Assembly: GCF_030817015.1 (NCBI RefSeq) | Contig: NZ_JAUSYS010000001.1 | Location: 496,001 to 560,000 of the forward strand | Reading direction: 5' to 3' | DNA: 64,000 nucleotides | Source of the DNA: Arthrobacter sp. V1I7 | GTDB lineage: Bacteria; Actinomycetota; Actinomycetes; Actinomycetales; Micrococcaceae | In this document: piece by piece, positions 42,518 through 50,679 of the stretch | Layout: each line of letters opens with the position of its first letter | Position numbering within the stretch: the stretch's first letter is position 1 | Notes under the pieces: model-generated | The model's input: the letters and a program-made list of their open reading frames with translations, nothing else | What the model was told of the DNA's origin: nothing | Databases searched by the model: none | Program-made: the position numbers and the translations under genes

Positions 42518-43390
42518 ATGAGAATTGCTGTTACCGGAGGAAGCGGAAAGCTGGGCCGGAGCGTTGTCCGCCGGCTACGGGAAGACGGCCATGCGGTTAC
42601 CAACCTGGACCGTACCGGCATGCGGGGCTCCGGCTTCGCCGAGGTGGACCTGCGCAATTACGGCCAGGTCGTGGATGTGTTCCTGGGGCTCGAGGACCGT
42701 TCCACCGGCTTCGACGCCGTCGTGCATCTGGCCGCGATTCCTGCTCCGGGGCTTGCGCCGGACGCCGCCACCTTCGAGAACAACATGCAGGCCACCTACA
42801 ACGTGTTCCAGGCCGCGCGCCGGGCCGGGATCAAGAGGATTGTCTACGCCTCCAGCGAGACGGTCCTGGGACTGCCGTTCGACGTCGACCCCCCGTATCT
42901 TCCGGTCGACGAGGAATATCCGGCCCGGCCGGAAAGCACGTACTCGCTGGTCAAGCACCTCGAAGAGCAAATGGCCATCCAGCTCACCCGCTGGGACCAG
43001 GACCTGAGCATCACAGGTCTGCGCTTCTCCAACGTCATGGACCCGGAAGACTACGAGGAATTTCCCTCCTTCGACTCCGACGCGAAACTGCGCAAGTGGA
43101 ACCTCTGGGGCTACATTGACGGCCGCGACGGCGCCCAGGCGGTGGCCCTCGCCCTGGAGCACGCCGGCCCCGGCTTCGAGGTGTTCATCATCGCTAATGA
43201 GGACACCGTGATGGGCCGGTCAAGCGCAAGCCTCGCCGCGGAAGTTTTCCCGAACGTGAAAGTGGTCAAGGACCTGGGCGAGCACGAGACCATGCTCTCG
43301 ATCGACAAGGCGAAGCGGGTGCTGGGCTTTGCCCCGGAGCACAGCTGGCGGAGCTACCACCCGCTCCGCACCACCCCGACGGAAGACTGA
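42518..43390 (+). CDS. NAD-dependent epimerase/dehydratase-family protein (extended SDR)
   Basis: The 290-residue protein is an extended SDR: the cofactor loop VTGGSGKLGRSVV (about 5-17), an Asp near the end of strand 2 (NLDRTG), VVHLAAIPAPG (about 68-78), serine in VYASSETVLG and the active-site YSLVK (Tyr about 147, Lys about 151). It resembles uronate dehydrogenase-like and NAD-dependent epimerases. It lies 9 bp after the fusion gene and may be cotranscribed. Its substrate is unknown; a uronate dehydrogenase role would fit the sugar-acid theme but is not proven. Confidence 0.83.
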   Translation: MRIAVTGGSGKLGRSVVRRLREDGHAVTNLDRTGMRGSGFAEVDLRNYGQVVDVFLGLEDRSTGFDAVVHLAAIPAPGLAPDAATFENNMQATYNVFQAARRAGIKRIVYASSETVLGLPFDVDPPYLPVDEEYPARPESTYSLVKHLEEQMAIQLTRWDQDLSITGLRFSNVMDPEDYEEFPSFDSDAKLRKWNLWGYIDGRDGAQAVALALEHAGPGFEVFIIANEDTVMGRSSASLAAEVFPNVKVVKDLGEHETMLSIDKAKRVLGFAPEHSWRSYHPLRTTPTED

Positions 43391-43490
43391 CCCCGGCCCC
43401 CTCGAGCCAGACCCGAGGAGTTCCCTGCGTTACCGCAGCCGGAAGTTCGACGGCGGCCGCTGACCGTCAAGGGCCTGCCGCGCCGGCGTG

Positions 43491-44327
43491 TCACGCCGTG
43501 GCGACCCCAACTGCGGCCCCAACGGCAGCGCTGCCAGGAGCCGCTCCCGGGGCTGCGGCCGGCGCTGTTGTCGGCGCTGTCGTCGGCTCTGTTGTCGGCT
43601 CTGATGGATGGTGGCTGGACCAGATGTCACCCATTTCCTCGGTGGACTGCTCCACGATCCGGCTCATGGCGGCGTGCGCGGCGTTTGCCTCGCTGCGCTG
43701 GATGGCACTGGCCACGTCCACGTGCAGCTGCAGGGCCTCGTGGTCCGGCAGTTGCGGCATCAGGCCGTGCTCGGTGCGCCCGGTCAGCACCTCGGCGACG
43801 AGGTTGTGCAGTTGGGAAAACATCGGGTTGCCGGAGGCCTGGAGCACCGCGGCGTGGAACTCGATGTCCAGCCGGAGGAATTCATCCCGGTCGCCGCGCT
43901 GGCCGGCCGCCCAGAGCCGCGCGGCCTGGGACACCAGATCGCTGCCGGCATCCCACGAGGCGCGCTCGGCGGCGAGACGGGCAGCTTGCGGCTCAATCGC
44001 CCCGCGGAGTTCGTTGAGCGCCCGCAGCTGCTCCAGCCGCCGGGAGGAGGCGAGGCGCCAGCGGATGACCTGCGGGTCGTAGAGGTTCCAGCACTCTTCC
44101 GGCTGCACCACCGTCCCCAGCCGGCGTCGTGATTCCAGCATGCCCTTGGAGGACAGCACCCGGGTGGCCTCCCGGACCACGGAACGGGACACGTTGTGCT
44201 GCGCCTCGAGCTCGTCCAGGCGCAGGATCGAGTGCGGCGCCAGGCCGCCCTCCGCGATCGCGAGCCCCAGGTTCTCGACCAGCACGGAATGCAGGTCTGC
44301 TGGTATCGCCGCCTTTGGCATTTTCAT
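43491..44327 (-). CDS. GntR-family regulator (FCD) with Pro/Thr/Ala-rich tail
   Basis: The 278-residue protein has a GntR winged helix (LDELEAQHNVSRSVVREATR, about 37-56) and an FCD domain with the metal-site pattern RLDIEFHAAVLQASGN (about 152-167). The last 40 residues form an unusual low-complexity tail of short Pro-Thr and Ala-Pro-Gly repeats (EPTTEPTTAPTTAPAAAPG), encoded by degenerate DNA repeats. It is divergent from the galactonate-type ABC operon and resembles DgoR-like repressors. The ATG at 44327 has no clear Shine-Dalgarno and lies in an AT-rich promoter region, so it may be leaderless. Confidence 0.84.
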   Translation of the reverse strand: MKMPKAAIPADLHSVLVENLGLAIAEGGLAPHSILRLDELEAQHNVSRSVVREATRVLSSKGMLESRRRLGTVVQPEECWNLYDPQVIRWRLASSRRLEQLRALNELRGAIEPQAARLAAERASWDAGSDLVSQAARLWAAGQRGDRDEFLRLDIEFHAAVLQASGNPMFSQLHNLVAEVLTGRTEHGLMPQLPDHEALQLHVDVASAIQRSEANAAHAAMSRIVEQSTEEMGDIWSSHHPSEPTTEPTTAPTTAPAAAPGAAPGSAAVGAAVGVATA

Positions 44328-44332
44328 AAATA

Positions 44333-44388
44333 GATCATACGGGTGAGCGCAAGGGTCTTGTATAAGTCTGCTTTATTTCTCTATGATC
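44333..44388 (+). promoter_or_regulatory. Promoter and inverted repeat of the galactonate-type operon
   Basis: TTGTAT (44358-44363) and TATGAT (44382-44387) are separated by 18 bp. GATCATA (44333-44339) and its exact complement TATGATC (44382-44388) form a widely spaced inverted repeat whose right arm covers the -10 box. This could let the divergent GntR protein act on both genes, possibly through looping. Confidence 0.5.
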
Positions 44389-44466
44389 GTTTACAGAGCA
44401 GATGTAAAGATGCATGTGCGGATGGCCGGGCGCAGACCGCCGGCCCTGAAAACCAAGGGAGTCGTA

Positions 44467-45762
44467 ATGAAGCGGCGTTCAATTGTGAAGTACGCGGCCG
44501 TCGCCGCGGCCTTGTCACTGGGCCTCACCGCCTGCGGTGGCGGCAGTGGCAGCGACGATGCCAAGGCGGCGGGCACCGTGCGGGTGACGCTGGCCAACCA
44601 CGTCTGGACCGAGGGCATCAAGGCAGCCATCCCGGAATTCGAGAAGTCCAGCGGCCTTAAGGTCGAACTGACCCAGCTCGGCGAAGACCAGCTCTCTGAT
44701 CAGTACAACGTCAAGCTCAACGCCGGCAGCGACGAAATCGACGTGATGATGTACCGCCCGCTGCAGGAGGGCAAGGCGTTCGCGAAGAACGGCTACCTCG
44801 CGGACCTGACGTCCAAGGTGTCCTCGGACGCCAACTGGGACTGGAAGGACTACCAGGAGGGCCCGGTCAAGGCCACCACCGCTGACGGCAAGGTCGTGGG
44901 CGTCCCGATCATCACCGAACGCGAAGTGCTCTACTACCGCAAGGACCTGCTGCAGGCCGCCGGCCTCGAGGTTCCCAAGACCATGGAAGAGCTCGAAGCT
45001 GCCGCCAAGGCCATCAAGGCTTCCTCGCCGGACACCGCAGGCTTCGTGGCCCGCACCGGCAAGTCAGCCGCCGTCACCCAGTTCTCCAGCTTCCTGTACA
45101 GCTTCGGCGGCGACTTCACCGACTCCAGCGGCAAGTCCGCCGTCAACTCCGACGCCGCCAAGACGGCCTACGCGTTCTACGGCGGCCTGATCCGGAACTA
45201 CGGCCCGGCCAACGTCAGCACCGACATGAGCTGGCCCGAGGCGATGGCAATCTTCACCCAGGGCAAGGCCGCCTTCTACACCGAAGCCGACTCGCTCTAC
45301 AAGAACGCCACCGACCCGGCCAAGTCCAAGGTCGCTGACACGGTCGGTTTCGCGGCCATGCCCGCCGGCCCGGCAGGCTCCAAGCCGTACAACATCCCGT
45401 CGTGGGGCCTGGCCGTGAACCAGGCTTCGGGCAACCAGGATAATGCCTGGAAGTTCATCCAGTGGGCCACGAGCAAGGAACGCACCCTGGCCGCGCAGAA
45501 GGCCGGTGTCCCCGGGCCGCGCGCCTCCGTCTGGTCCGATCCCGAGGGAACCTCCACGTACCCGAAGGACCTCGCCGAGGCCATCGCCGCCAGCGCCAAG
45601 AACGGCGTCGGTCACGACCGCCCCGAGGTTGTCACCGTGGGCAAGGCCCGCGAAATCGTGGGCGGCCCGATCGTTGCCACCATCACCGGCGCGGACGCGT
45701 CCGCCGCCGCTGACACGGCCCACGAGGACTTCCAGAAGTTCCTGGACACCGAAAAGAAATAA
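44467..45762 (+). CDS. ABC importer substrate-binding lipoprotein
   Basis: The 431-residue protein is a family 1 (carbohydrate type) solute-binding protein. A lipoprotein signal is clear: MKRRSIVKY then a hydrophobic core and the lipobox LTAC with the lipidated Cys at residue 23, followed by a Gly/Ser linker. It binds the substrate outside the membrane and feeds the two permeases encoded next. With galactonate and mannonate dehydratase genes in the same operon, the ligand is probably an aldonate or a sugar oxidised to one. The ATG at 44467 follows AAGGGAG. Confidence 0.88.
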   Translation: MKRRSIVKYAAVAAALSLGLTACGGGSGSDDAKAAGTVRVTLANHVWTEGIKAAIPEFEKSSGLKVELTQLGEDQLSDQYNVKLNAGSDEIDVMMYRPLQEGKAFAKNGYLADLTSKVSSDANWDWKDYQEGPVKATTADGKVVGVPIITEREVLYYRKDLLQAAGLEVPKTMEELEAAAKAIKASSPDTAGFVARTGKSAAVTQFSSFLYSFGGDFTDSSGKSAVNSDAAKTAYAFYGGLIRNYGPANVSTDMSWPEAMAIFTQGKAAFYTEADSLYKNATDPAKSKVADTVGFAAMPAGPAGSKPYNIPSWGLAVNQASGNQDNAWKFIQWATSKERTLAAQKAGVPGPRASVWSDPEGTSTYPKDLAEAIAASAKNGVGHDRPEVVTVGKAREIVGGPIVATITGADASAAADTAHEDFQKFLDTEKK

Positions 45763-45800
45763 CGCCCCGGGCGCGCTACGCGCCGGAGCGCACAACAGCC

Positions 45801-45833
45801 CGGCGGGACGGCAGTCCTGCTGCCGTCCCGCCG
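45801..45833 (+). terminator. Hairpin between binding-protein and permease genes
   Basis: A perfect 14-bp stem (arm CGGCGGGACGGCAG, 45801-45814 with 45820-45833) closes a five-base loop. Such elements between a binding-protein gene and its permease genes often protect the upstream message and reduce downstream transcription, giving more binding protein than permease. Confidence 0.7.
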
Positions 45834-45874
45834 CGGCCCGCTCTTCACTTCACCCCCGACTCCTTAGGTGAACC

Positions 45875-46828
45875 ATGTCTGTACTGAACCCTCCCCGCAG
45901 CGCGCCTGCCCGCAGCGCCGGCCGCCCTCCCGGTGCGCGTGAAAACTTCTCCGCCTGGGCCAACCGGCACCGCAAGTGGCTCTTCGCCGCCCCCGCGATG
46001 ATTTTCGTCGGCGTCCTGATCGTCTTCCCGCTGGCCTGGACTCTCTACCTGAGCCTCACCGACTCGCAGGGGTCTGTCCGTGCCGCCTCCGAATTCATCG
46101 GCCTGCAGAACTACCTCACGGTCCTGTCCGACGTGGACCGCTTCTGGCCCGCCGTTGGCCGCACGCTGACCTTCACCGGCGTCGCCCTGGTCTGCGAAGT
46201 CGTGCTCGGCATGTGCATCGCGCTGCTCCTGTGGCGCCCCTTCCGCGGCGAAAAGTGGGTCCGCGTGGCCATCCTGCTGCCGCTGGTCGCCACTCCGGTG
46301 GCCGTCGGCATGATGTGGCGGCTGATCTTCGATCCCAACATCGGCTTCGCCAACCAGCTGCTCGGCATGATCGGCATCCCGCCCCAGCCCTGGCTCTCCG
46401 GCCAGGACACGGCGCTGGGCACCACGATCTTCATGGACGTGTGGCAGTGGACTCCGATGGTCGTGCTGATCCTGCTCGCCGGCCTGACCTCCCTCTCCGA
46501 GGAACCCGATGAGGCGGCCCGGATGGACGGTGCCAACTCCTTCCAGCGCTTTTTCTACATCACCCTGCCGCTCATGATGCCGACAGTGATCGTCGCCATC
46601 CTGCTCCGGGGCATCGACGCGCTGAAGACCTTTGACATCCTGTACGCCACCAAGGGCAAGGGCGGCGGTTCCTTCCACGAGGTGGAGACCCTCAACGTCT
46701 ACGCCTACGGCCTGAGCTTCGACTACAACCAGTACGGGCTGTCCTCCGCGGTGCTGATCCTGTTCTTCATGATCATCATCGGCTCCATGTGGCTGCTGAC
46801 CATGCGCAAGAAAGCGGTAAGCAAATGA
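45875..46828 (+). CDS. ABC sugar-type importer permease, MalF-like
   Basis: The 317-residue protein has six predicted membrane helices and the ABC-permease EAA loop EEPDEAARMDGANSFQRFFY (about 208-227), which contacts the ATPase. The N-terminus is a Pro/Arg-rich cytoplasmic segment. It pairs with the next permease, whose start overlaps its stop (ATGA). No ATP-binding subunit gene is present in the operon, so a shared MsiK-type ATPase encoded elsewhere must energise transport. Confidence 0.9.
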   Translation: MSVLNPPRSAPARSAGRPPGARENFSAWANRHRKWLFAAPAMIFVGVLIVFPLAWTLYLSLTDSQGSVRAASEFIGLQNYLTVLSDVDRFWPAVGRTLTFTGVALVCEVVLGMCIALLLWRPFRGEKWVRVAILLPLVATPVAVGMMWRLIFDPNIGFANQLLGMIGIPPQPWLSGQDTALGTTIFMDVWQWTPMVVLILLAGLTSLSEEPDEAARMDGANSFQRFFYITLPLMMPTVIVAILLRGIDALKTFDILYATKGKGGGSFHEVETLNVYAYGLSFDYNQYGLSSAVLILFFMIIIGSMWLLTMRKKAVSK

Positions 46829-47718
46829 CCGTACTGAACGAAAACATCGAATCCCAGACCGGCTCCGCCGCCGGGACCCCACGGGTCCGGCGTCGCCGGA
46901 AGCCCCTGGCCACCCGCGCCTACAAGGTCTTCCGCGTCGTGGCCCTGATCGCCGTGGTGCTGTTCCTGATCGCTCCGCTGTTCTGGATGCTGCTGGCCTC
47001 CTTCAAGACCAACGTGGACATCTACGACACCGGCAAGGCGCTGCTCTTCAGCCCCACCGCCGAGAACTACGCCAATGTGCTGCAGCGCAACAACTACTTC
47101 ATCTTCATCTTCAACAGCTTCTGGGTAGCCTTCGTCTCCACGGTCCTGTCCCTGGTCCTGGGCGTCCCGGCGGCCTACGCGATGAGCCGCTTCACGATGC
47201 ACCGCTCGGCCCTCGTGGTCCTGATGGCCCGCGTCATCCCCGGCGTCTCGCTGCTGGTGCCCTGGTACTACGTGTTCTCCAACCTGAGAATGGTGGGCGG
47301 CTTCGAGGTGCTGATCCTCAGCCACATGTTCGTCTCGCTGCCGCTGATTGTCTACATCATGATGAGCTACTTCGATTCGATGCCGCTGGAGCTGGAGGAA
47401 TCGGCCCAGGTCGACGGGCTCACCCCGATCGGCGCCTTCCGCCGCATCACGCTGCCGCTCTCCGTCGCCGGCATCGCCACCGCCGCCATCCTGTCCTTCA
47501 TCTTCTCGTGGAACAACTTCATGTTCGCCCTGGTGCTCTCCGGCTCCAAGACGAAGACCCTGCCGGTCGCGATCTTCGACTTCGTCTCCTACGCCAGCAT
47601 CGACTGGGGCGGACTGATGGCGGCCGCCACCGTGGTCACCATCCCGATCATGATCATTGCGCTCTTCACGCAGAAGTACATCGTCTCCGGCATGACCGCC
47701 GGGGCGACCAAGGGCTAG
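46825..47718 (+). CDS. ABC sugar-type importer permease, MalG-like
   Basis: The 297-residue protein has six predicted helices with the EAA loop LEESAQVDGLTPIGAFRRIT (about 190-209). It is the second half of the membrane channel. The ATG at 46825 overlaps the preceding stop codon, which selects this start over an upstream in-frame one. The dehydratase gene follows after 7 bp, so transport and catabolism are coupled. Confidence 0.9.
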   Translation: MTVLNENIESQTGSAAGTPRVRRRRKPLATRAYKVFRVVALIAVVLFLIAPLFWMLLASFKTNVDIYDTGKALLFSPTAENYANVLQRNNYFIFIFNSFWVAFVSTVLSLVLGVPAAYAMSRFTMHRSALVVLMARVIPGVSLLVPWYYVFSNLRMVGGFEVLILSHMFVSLPLIVYIMMSYFDSMPLELEESAQVDGLTPIGAFRRITLPLSVAGIATAAILSFIFSWNNFMFALVLSGSKTKTLPVAIFDFVSYASIDWGGLMAAATVVTIPIMIIALFTQKYIVSGMTAGATKG

Positions 47719-47725
47719 GCCATAG

Positions 47726-48874
47726 ATGACACTCATCAGCAGGATTGAAACCTTCCTCGTAGCGCCGCGCTGGCTGTTCGTCCGGGTCGAGACCGACAGC
47801 GGGATCGTCGGCTGGGGCGAGGCGACGTGCGAGGGCCGCAGCGAAACGGTGCGCACCGCCGTCGAACAGCTCTCCGAGCTGCTGATCGGCAACGATGCGC
47901 TCCGGATCGAGGACCACTGGCAGGTGATGACCAAGGGCTCCTTCTACCGTGGCGGCCCCATCCTGGCCAGCGCCGTCTCTGGTCTGGACCAGGCCCTCTG
48001 GGACATCGCGGGCAAGCACTTTAACACCCCCGTGCACCAGCTCCTGGGCGGCCACGTCCGGGACCGGATCCGGATGTACGGCTGGGTCGGCGGCGACGAA
48101 CCGAACGAAGTCGCCGACCAGATCAGCGCCCAGCTGGAAGTCGGCCTCACCGCCGTCAAGATGAATGCCAGCGGCCGGATGAGCCCCATCGCCTCCGTGG
48201 CCGAGCTCGACGGCGTCGTGCGACGGGTCGCCGCCGCCCGCGAAGTCCTCGGCGAGCACCGGGACGTCGCGGTCGACTTCCACGGCCGCTTCAGCCTCGC
48301 CAACGCCCGCCGCGTGGCGCCGCTGCTGGAACCGTACCGCCCCTTCTTCCTCGAAGAGCCCGTGGTTCCGGAAAACACCCACCTGCTGCGCGAGTTCACC
48401 TCGTCGACGACGACGCCGGTCTCCACCGGTGAGCGGCTGTACAGCCGGCAGGAATTCCTGCCCGCGCTGCAGGCCGGTATCGCCGTTGCACAGCCGGATC
48501 TCTCCCACGCCGGCGGCATCACCGAGGTCCGCAAAATCGCCTCGCTGGCCGAAATCTACGAGGTGCAGCTCGCCCCGCACTGCCCGCTGGGCCCGCTGGC
48601 TCTGGCCGCGTGCCTGCAGGTAGGCTTCGCGACGCCCAACTTCCTGATCCAGGAACAGAGCATCGGAATCCACTACAACAAGGGCGCCGAGGTCCTGGAC
48701 TATGTGGTGGACAAGTCCCCGCTGAAGTTCGTGGACGGGCACATCGAACGGCTCACCGGCCCGGGCCTGGGCATCGAGATCGACGAGGCCGTGGTCCGTG
48801 CCGCGGACAAACGCGGGCATGCCTGGCGCGGCCCGGTCTGGCGCCAGCCCGACGGCGCCTTCGCGGAATGGTGA
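47726..48874 (+). CDS. dgoD: D-galactonate dehydratase
   Basis: The 382-residue enzyme has exactly the length of E. coli DgoD and dehydrates D-galactonate to 2-keto-3-deoxy-D-galactonate. Enolase-superfamily residues are in place: Mg ligands in AVDFHGRFS (about 183), FFLEEPV (about 209) and STGERLYS (about 235), and the catalytic histidine in LAPHCPLGPLALAA (about 285). The N-terminal capping domain starts RIETFLVAPRWLFVRVET. A QEQSIGIHYN segment typical of DgoD is also present. It is the first enzyme gene after the importer. Confidence 0.9.
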   Translation: MTLISRIETFLVAPRWLFVRVETDSGIVGWGEATCEGRSETVRTAVEQLSELLIGNDALRIEDHWQVMTKGSFYRGGPILASAVSGLDQALWDIAGKHFNTPVHQLLGGHVRDRIRMYGWVGGDEPNEVADQISAQLEVGLTAVKMNASGRMSPIASVAELDGVVRRVAAAREVLGEHRDVAVDFHGRFSLANARRVAPLLEPYRPFFLEEPVVPENTHLLREFTSSTTTPVSTGERLYSRQEFLPALQAGIAVAQPDLSHAGGITEVRKIASLAEIYEVQLAPHCPLGPLALAACLQVGFATPNFLIQEQSIGIHYNKGAEVLDYVVDKSPLKFVDGHIERLTGPGLGIEIDEAVVRAADKRGHAWRGPVWRQPDGAFAEW

Positions 48875-48927
48875 CGGCCGGGATCACGGGCACGGCGATG
48901 GACACCCCTATGAAGGAGAAGCCCAGC

Positions 48928-49617
48928 ATGGAGAGCACCAGCATGGAGAAGACACTGACCCCGGAGGCGCTGCTGGCCGGGATACGGCAGGCCCGCCTCG
49001 TCGCGATCGTGCGTGGCACGCGCGGATCGGCCGCGGCGAAGGCCGCCCTCGCGGCGATGGAGGAGGGCTTCCGCTATGTCGAAATCGCGCTCACCACTCC
49101 GGACGCCCTCGAGGCCATCGGCGAGGTGCGGGCAGCGGCTCCCGCGGGGTGCTTCGTCGGCGCCGGCACGGTGCTCACGAAGCAGGACGTGGACAACGTC
49201 GCCGCCGCTGGCGGCCAGTTCATGGTCACGCCGTCGCTGGCGCCGTCCATCGAAGAATCGGCCAGCCGGGGCATCCCCGTCCTGGCCGGGGCACTGACCC
49301 CGAGCGAGGCCTTCGAGGCCATGAACCGCGGCGCCACCGCGGTCAAGCTCTTCCCCGCCTCCATCGGCGGCCCGGGCTACCTCAAGGCGCTGCGCGATCC
49401 GTTCCCGGACATCCCGTTCATCGCGGTCGGCGGCGTCGGGCTCGAAGAGGCGGCCGGCTACTGGGGCGTGGGTGCCATCGCCGTCGGACTCGGGGGCCCG
49501 CTCTTCGGCGACACCGGCTCGGGCGGAGACCTTGCTCCCATGCGGGAGCGCGCCCGCAGCTTCGTTGCCCTGGCCACCGAGTATGACCGCCGGGCCGCCG
49601 CCGAGAGCCTGCGGTGA
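48928..49617 (+). CDS. KDPG/KDPGal-type aldolase
   Basis: The 229-residue class I aldolase splits 2-keto-3-deoxy-6-phospho-gluconate or -galactonate into pyruvate and glyceraldehyde 3-phosphate. The catalytic glutamate lies in RYVEIALTTPDAL (about 47), GAGTVLT follows, and the Schiff-base lysine lies in ATAVKLFPASIGGPGYLKAL (about 135). Both DgoA and Eda activities are possible. The ATG at 48928 is chosen because AAGGAG lies nine bases upstream; an upstream ATG at 48868 overlapping the dgoD stop is the alternative and would add 20 low-complexity residues. The stop overlaps the kinase gene. Confidence 0.87.
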   Translation: MESTSMEKTLTPEALLAGIRQARLVAIVRGTRGSAAAKAALAAMEEGFRYVEIALTTPDALEAIGEVRAAAPAGCFVGAGTVLTKQDVDNVAAAGGQFMVTPSLAPSIEESASRGIPVLAGALTPSEAFEAMNRGATAVKLFPASIGGPGYLKALRDPFPDIPFIAVGGVGLEEAAGYWGVGAIAVGLGGPLFGDTGSGGDLAPMRERARSFVALATEYDRRAAAESLR

Positions 49618-50600
49618 CTGCCGCCGTCGGGCTCGCTTCGGTCGACCTCCTGACCTTCGGCGAATCCATGGTCTCGCTGCGCTCCGCCGGGCCGCTGTCC
49701 GCCGGCGGCGCCCTGACCATGCATGTCGCCGGTGCCGAGTCGAATGTGGCGGTCGGCGTCGCACGGCTCGGGCACAGCGTCAGCTGGGCCGGTGTGGTGG
49801 GCGCCGACCCGCACGGCGAGTTCATCCTCCGCCAGCTCCGCGCCGAGGGCGTCGGGCTGCAACACCGGGAGGACGCCACACGCCGGACCGGGGTGATGTT
49901 CCTCGAACAGCGCACGGCCGATGTCACCCGCGCCTTCTACTACCGCTCCGGTTCCGCCGGGTCAACGCTGAACCGGGAGGACGTGGACCGTGCCCTGCAG
50001 CCGGGGGCTCGCATTCTGCACCTGACCGGCATCACGGCCGCGCTGAGCCCCGAGTCCCGGAAGGCCGTGGAGTACGCAGCCGAGCGCGCCGCCGGGGACG
50101 GCACGGTGGTGTCCCTGGACGTCAACTACCGCAGCAAGCTCTGGTCCCGGGAGGAGGCGCGCGACGTGCTCACGCCGCTCGTCCGGCACGCCAGCATCCT
50201 GATCGCCTCCGACGACGAACTCGGCCTGGTGGCCTCCGCGCCGGCAGGCACGCGGGACCCCGACGCGCTCGAATCGGCGATGGCAGCCGAACTTCTTGGC
50301 CTCGGAGTGAGCGAAGTTGTTGTCAAGCGTGGCGCCGCCGGCGCCGGCGTCCACACCGCCGACGGCCGGTGGGAAACACCCGCCGTGCCCGTGACCAGCA
50401 TCGATACCGTGGGAGCCGGAGACGCCTTCACCGCCGGCTACCTGTCCGCCCTGCTCGACGGCGCCGAGGTGGCGGGCCGCCTGCAGCGCGGGGCCCTCAC
50501 CGGAGCCTTCGCTGTCAGCACCGCCGGGGACTGGGAAGGCCTGCCTGCCCGTGCGGAGCTGGCCCTGCTCGGAACCACTTCCGGAACCACACAACGCTAA
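49614..50600 (+). CDS. 2-keto-3-deoxy-gluconate/galactonate kinase (PfkB family)
   Basis: The 328-residue ribokinase-fold enzyme phosphorylates the keto-deoxy acid at C6 before aldolase cleavage. It has LLTFGESMVSLRSAG (about 12-26), the substrate-binding GAESNVAVGVARLG (about 40-53) and the ATP/anion-hole signature DTVGAGDAFTAGYLSALL (about 263-280) with the catalytic Asp. The GTG start at 49614 overlaps the aldolase stop codon. With dgoD and the aldolase it completes the De Ley-Doudoroff route from galactonate. Confidence 0.87.
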   Translation: MTAAVGLASVDLLTFGESMVSLRSAGPLSAGGALTMHVAGAESNVAVGVARLGHSVSWAGVVGADPHGEFILRQLRAEGVGLQHREDATRRTGVMFLEQRTADVTRAFYYRSGSAGSTLNREDVDRALQPGARILHLTGITAALSPESRKAVEYAAERAAGDGTVVSLDVNYRSKLWSREEARDVLTPLVRHASILIASDDELGLVASAPAGTRDPDALESAMAAELLGLGVSEVVVKRGAAGAGVHTADGRWETPAVPVTSIDTVGAGDAFTAGYLSALLDGAEVAGRLQRGALTGAFAVSTAGDWEGLPARAELALLGTTSGTTQR

Positions 50601-50606
50601 GTCCCC

Positions 50607-50625
50607 GCGGGCCGCTCCGGCCCGC
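50607..50625 (+). terminator. Short hairpin between kinase and mannonate dehydratase genes
   Basis: A 7-bp GC stem (GCGGGCC, 50607-50613 with 50619-50625) closes a five-base loop in the 79-bp gap. It may be a weak terminator that partly separates the last gene. CCGAATAAG is repeated twice shortly after it, before the GTG at 50680. Confidence 0.45.
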
Positions 50626-50679
50626 TCCACCTCCGAATAAGCCCGCCCCATCCCCCCGAATAAGAAAGCCTGGATTGTT

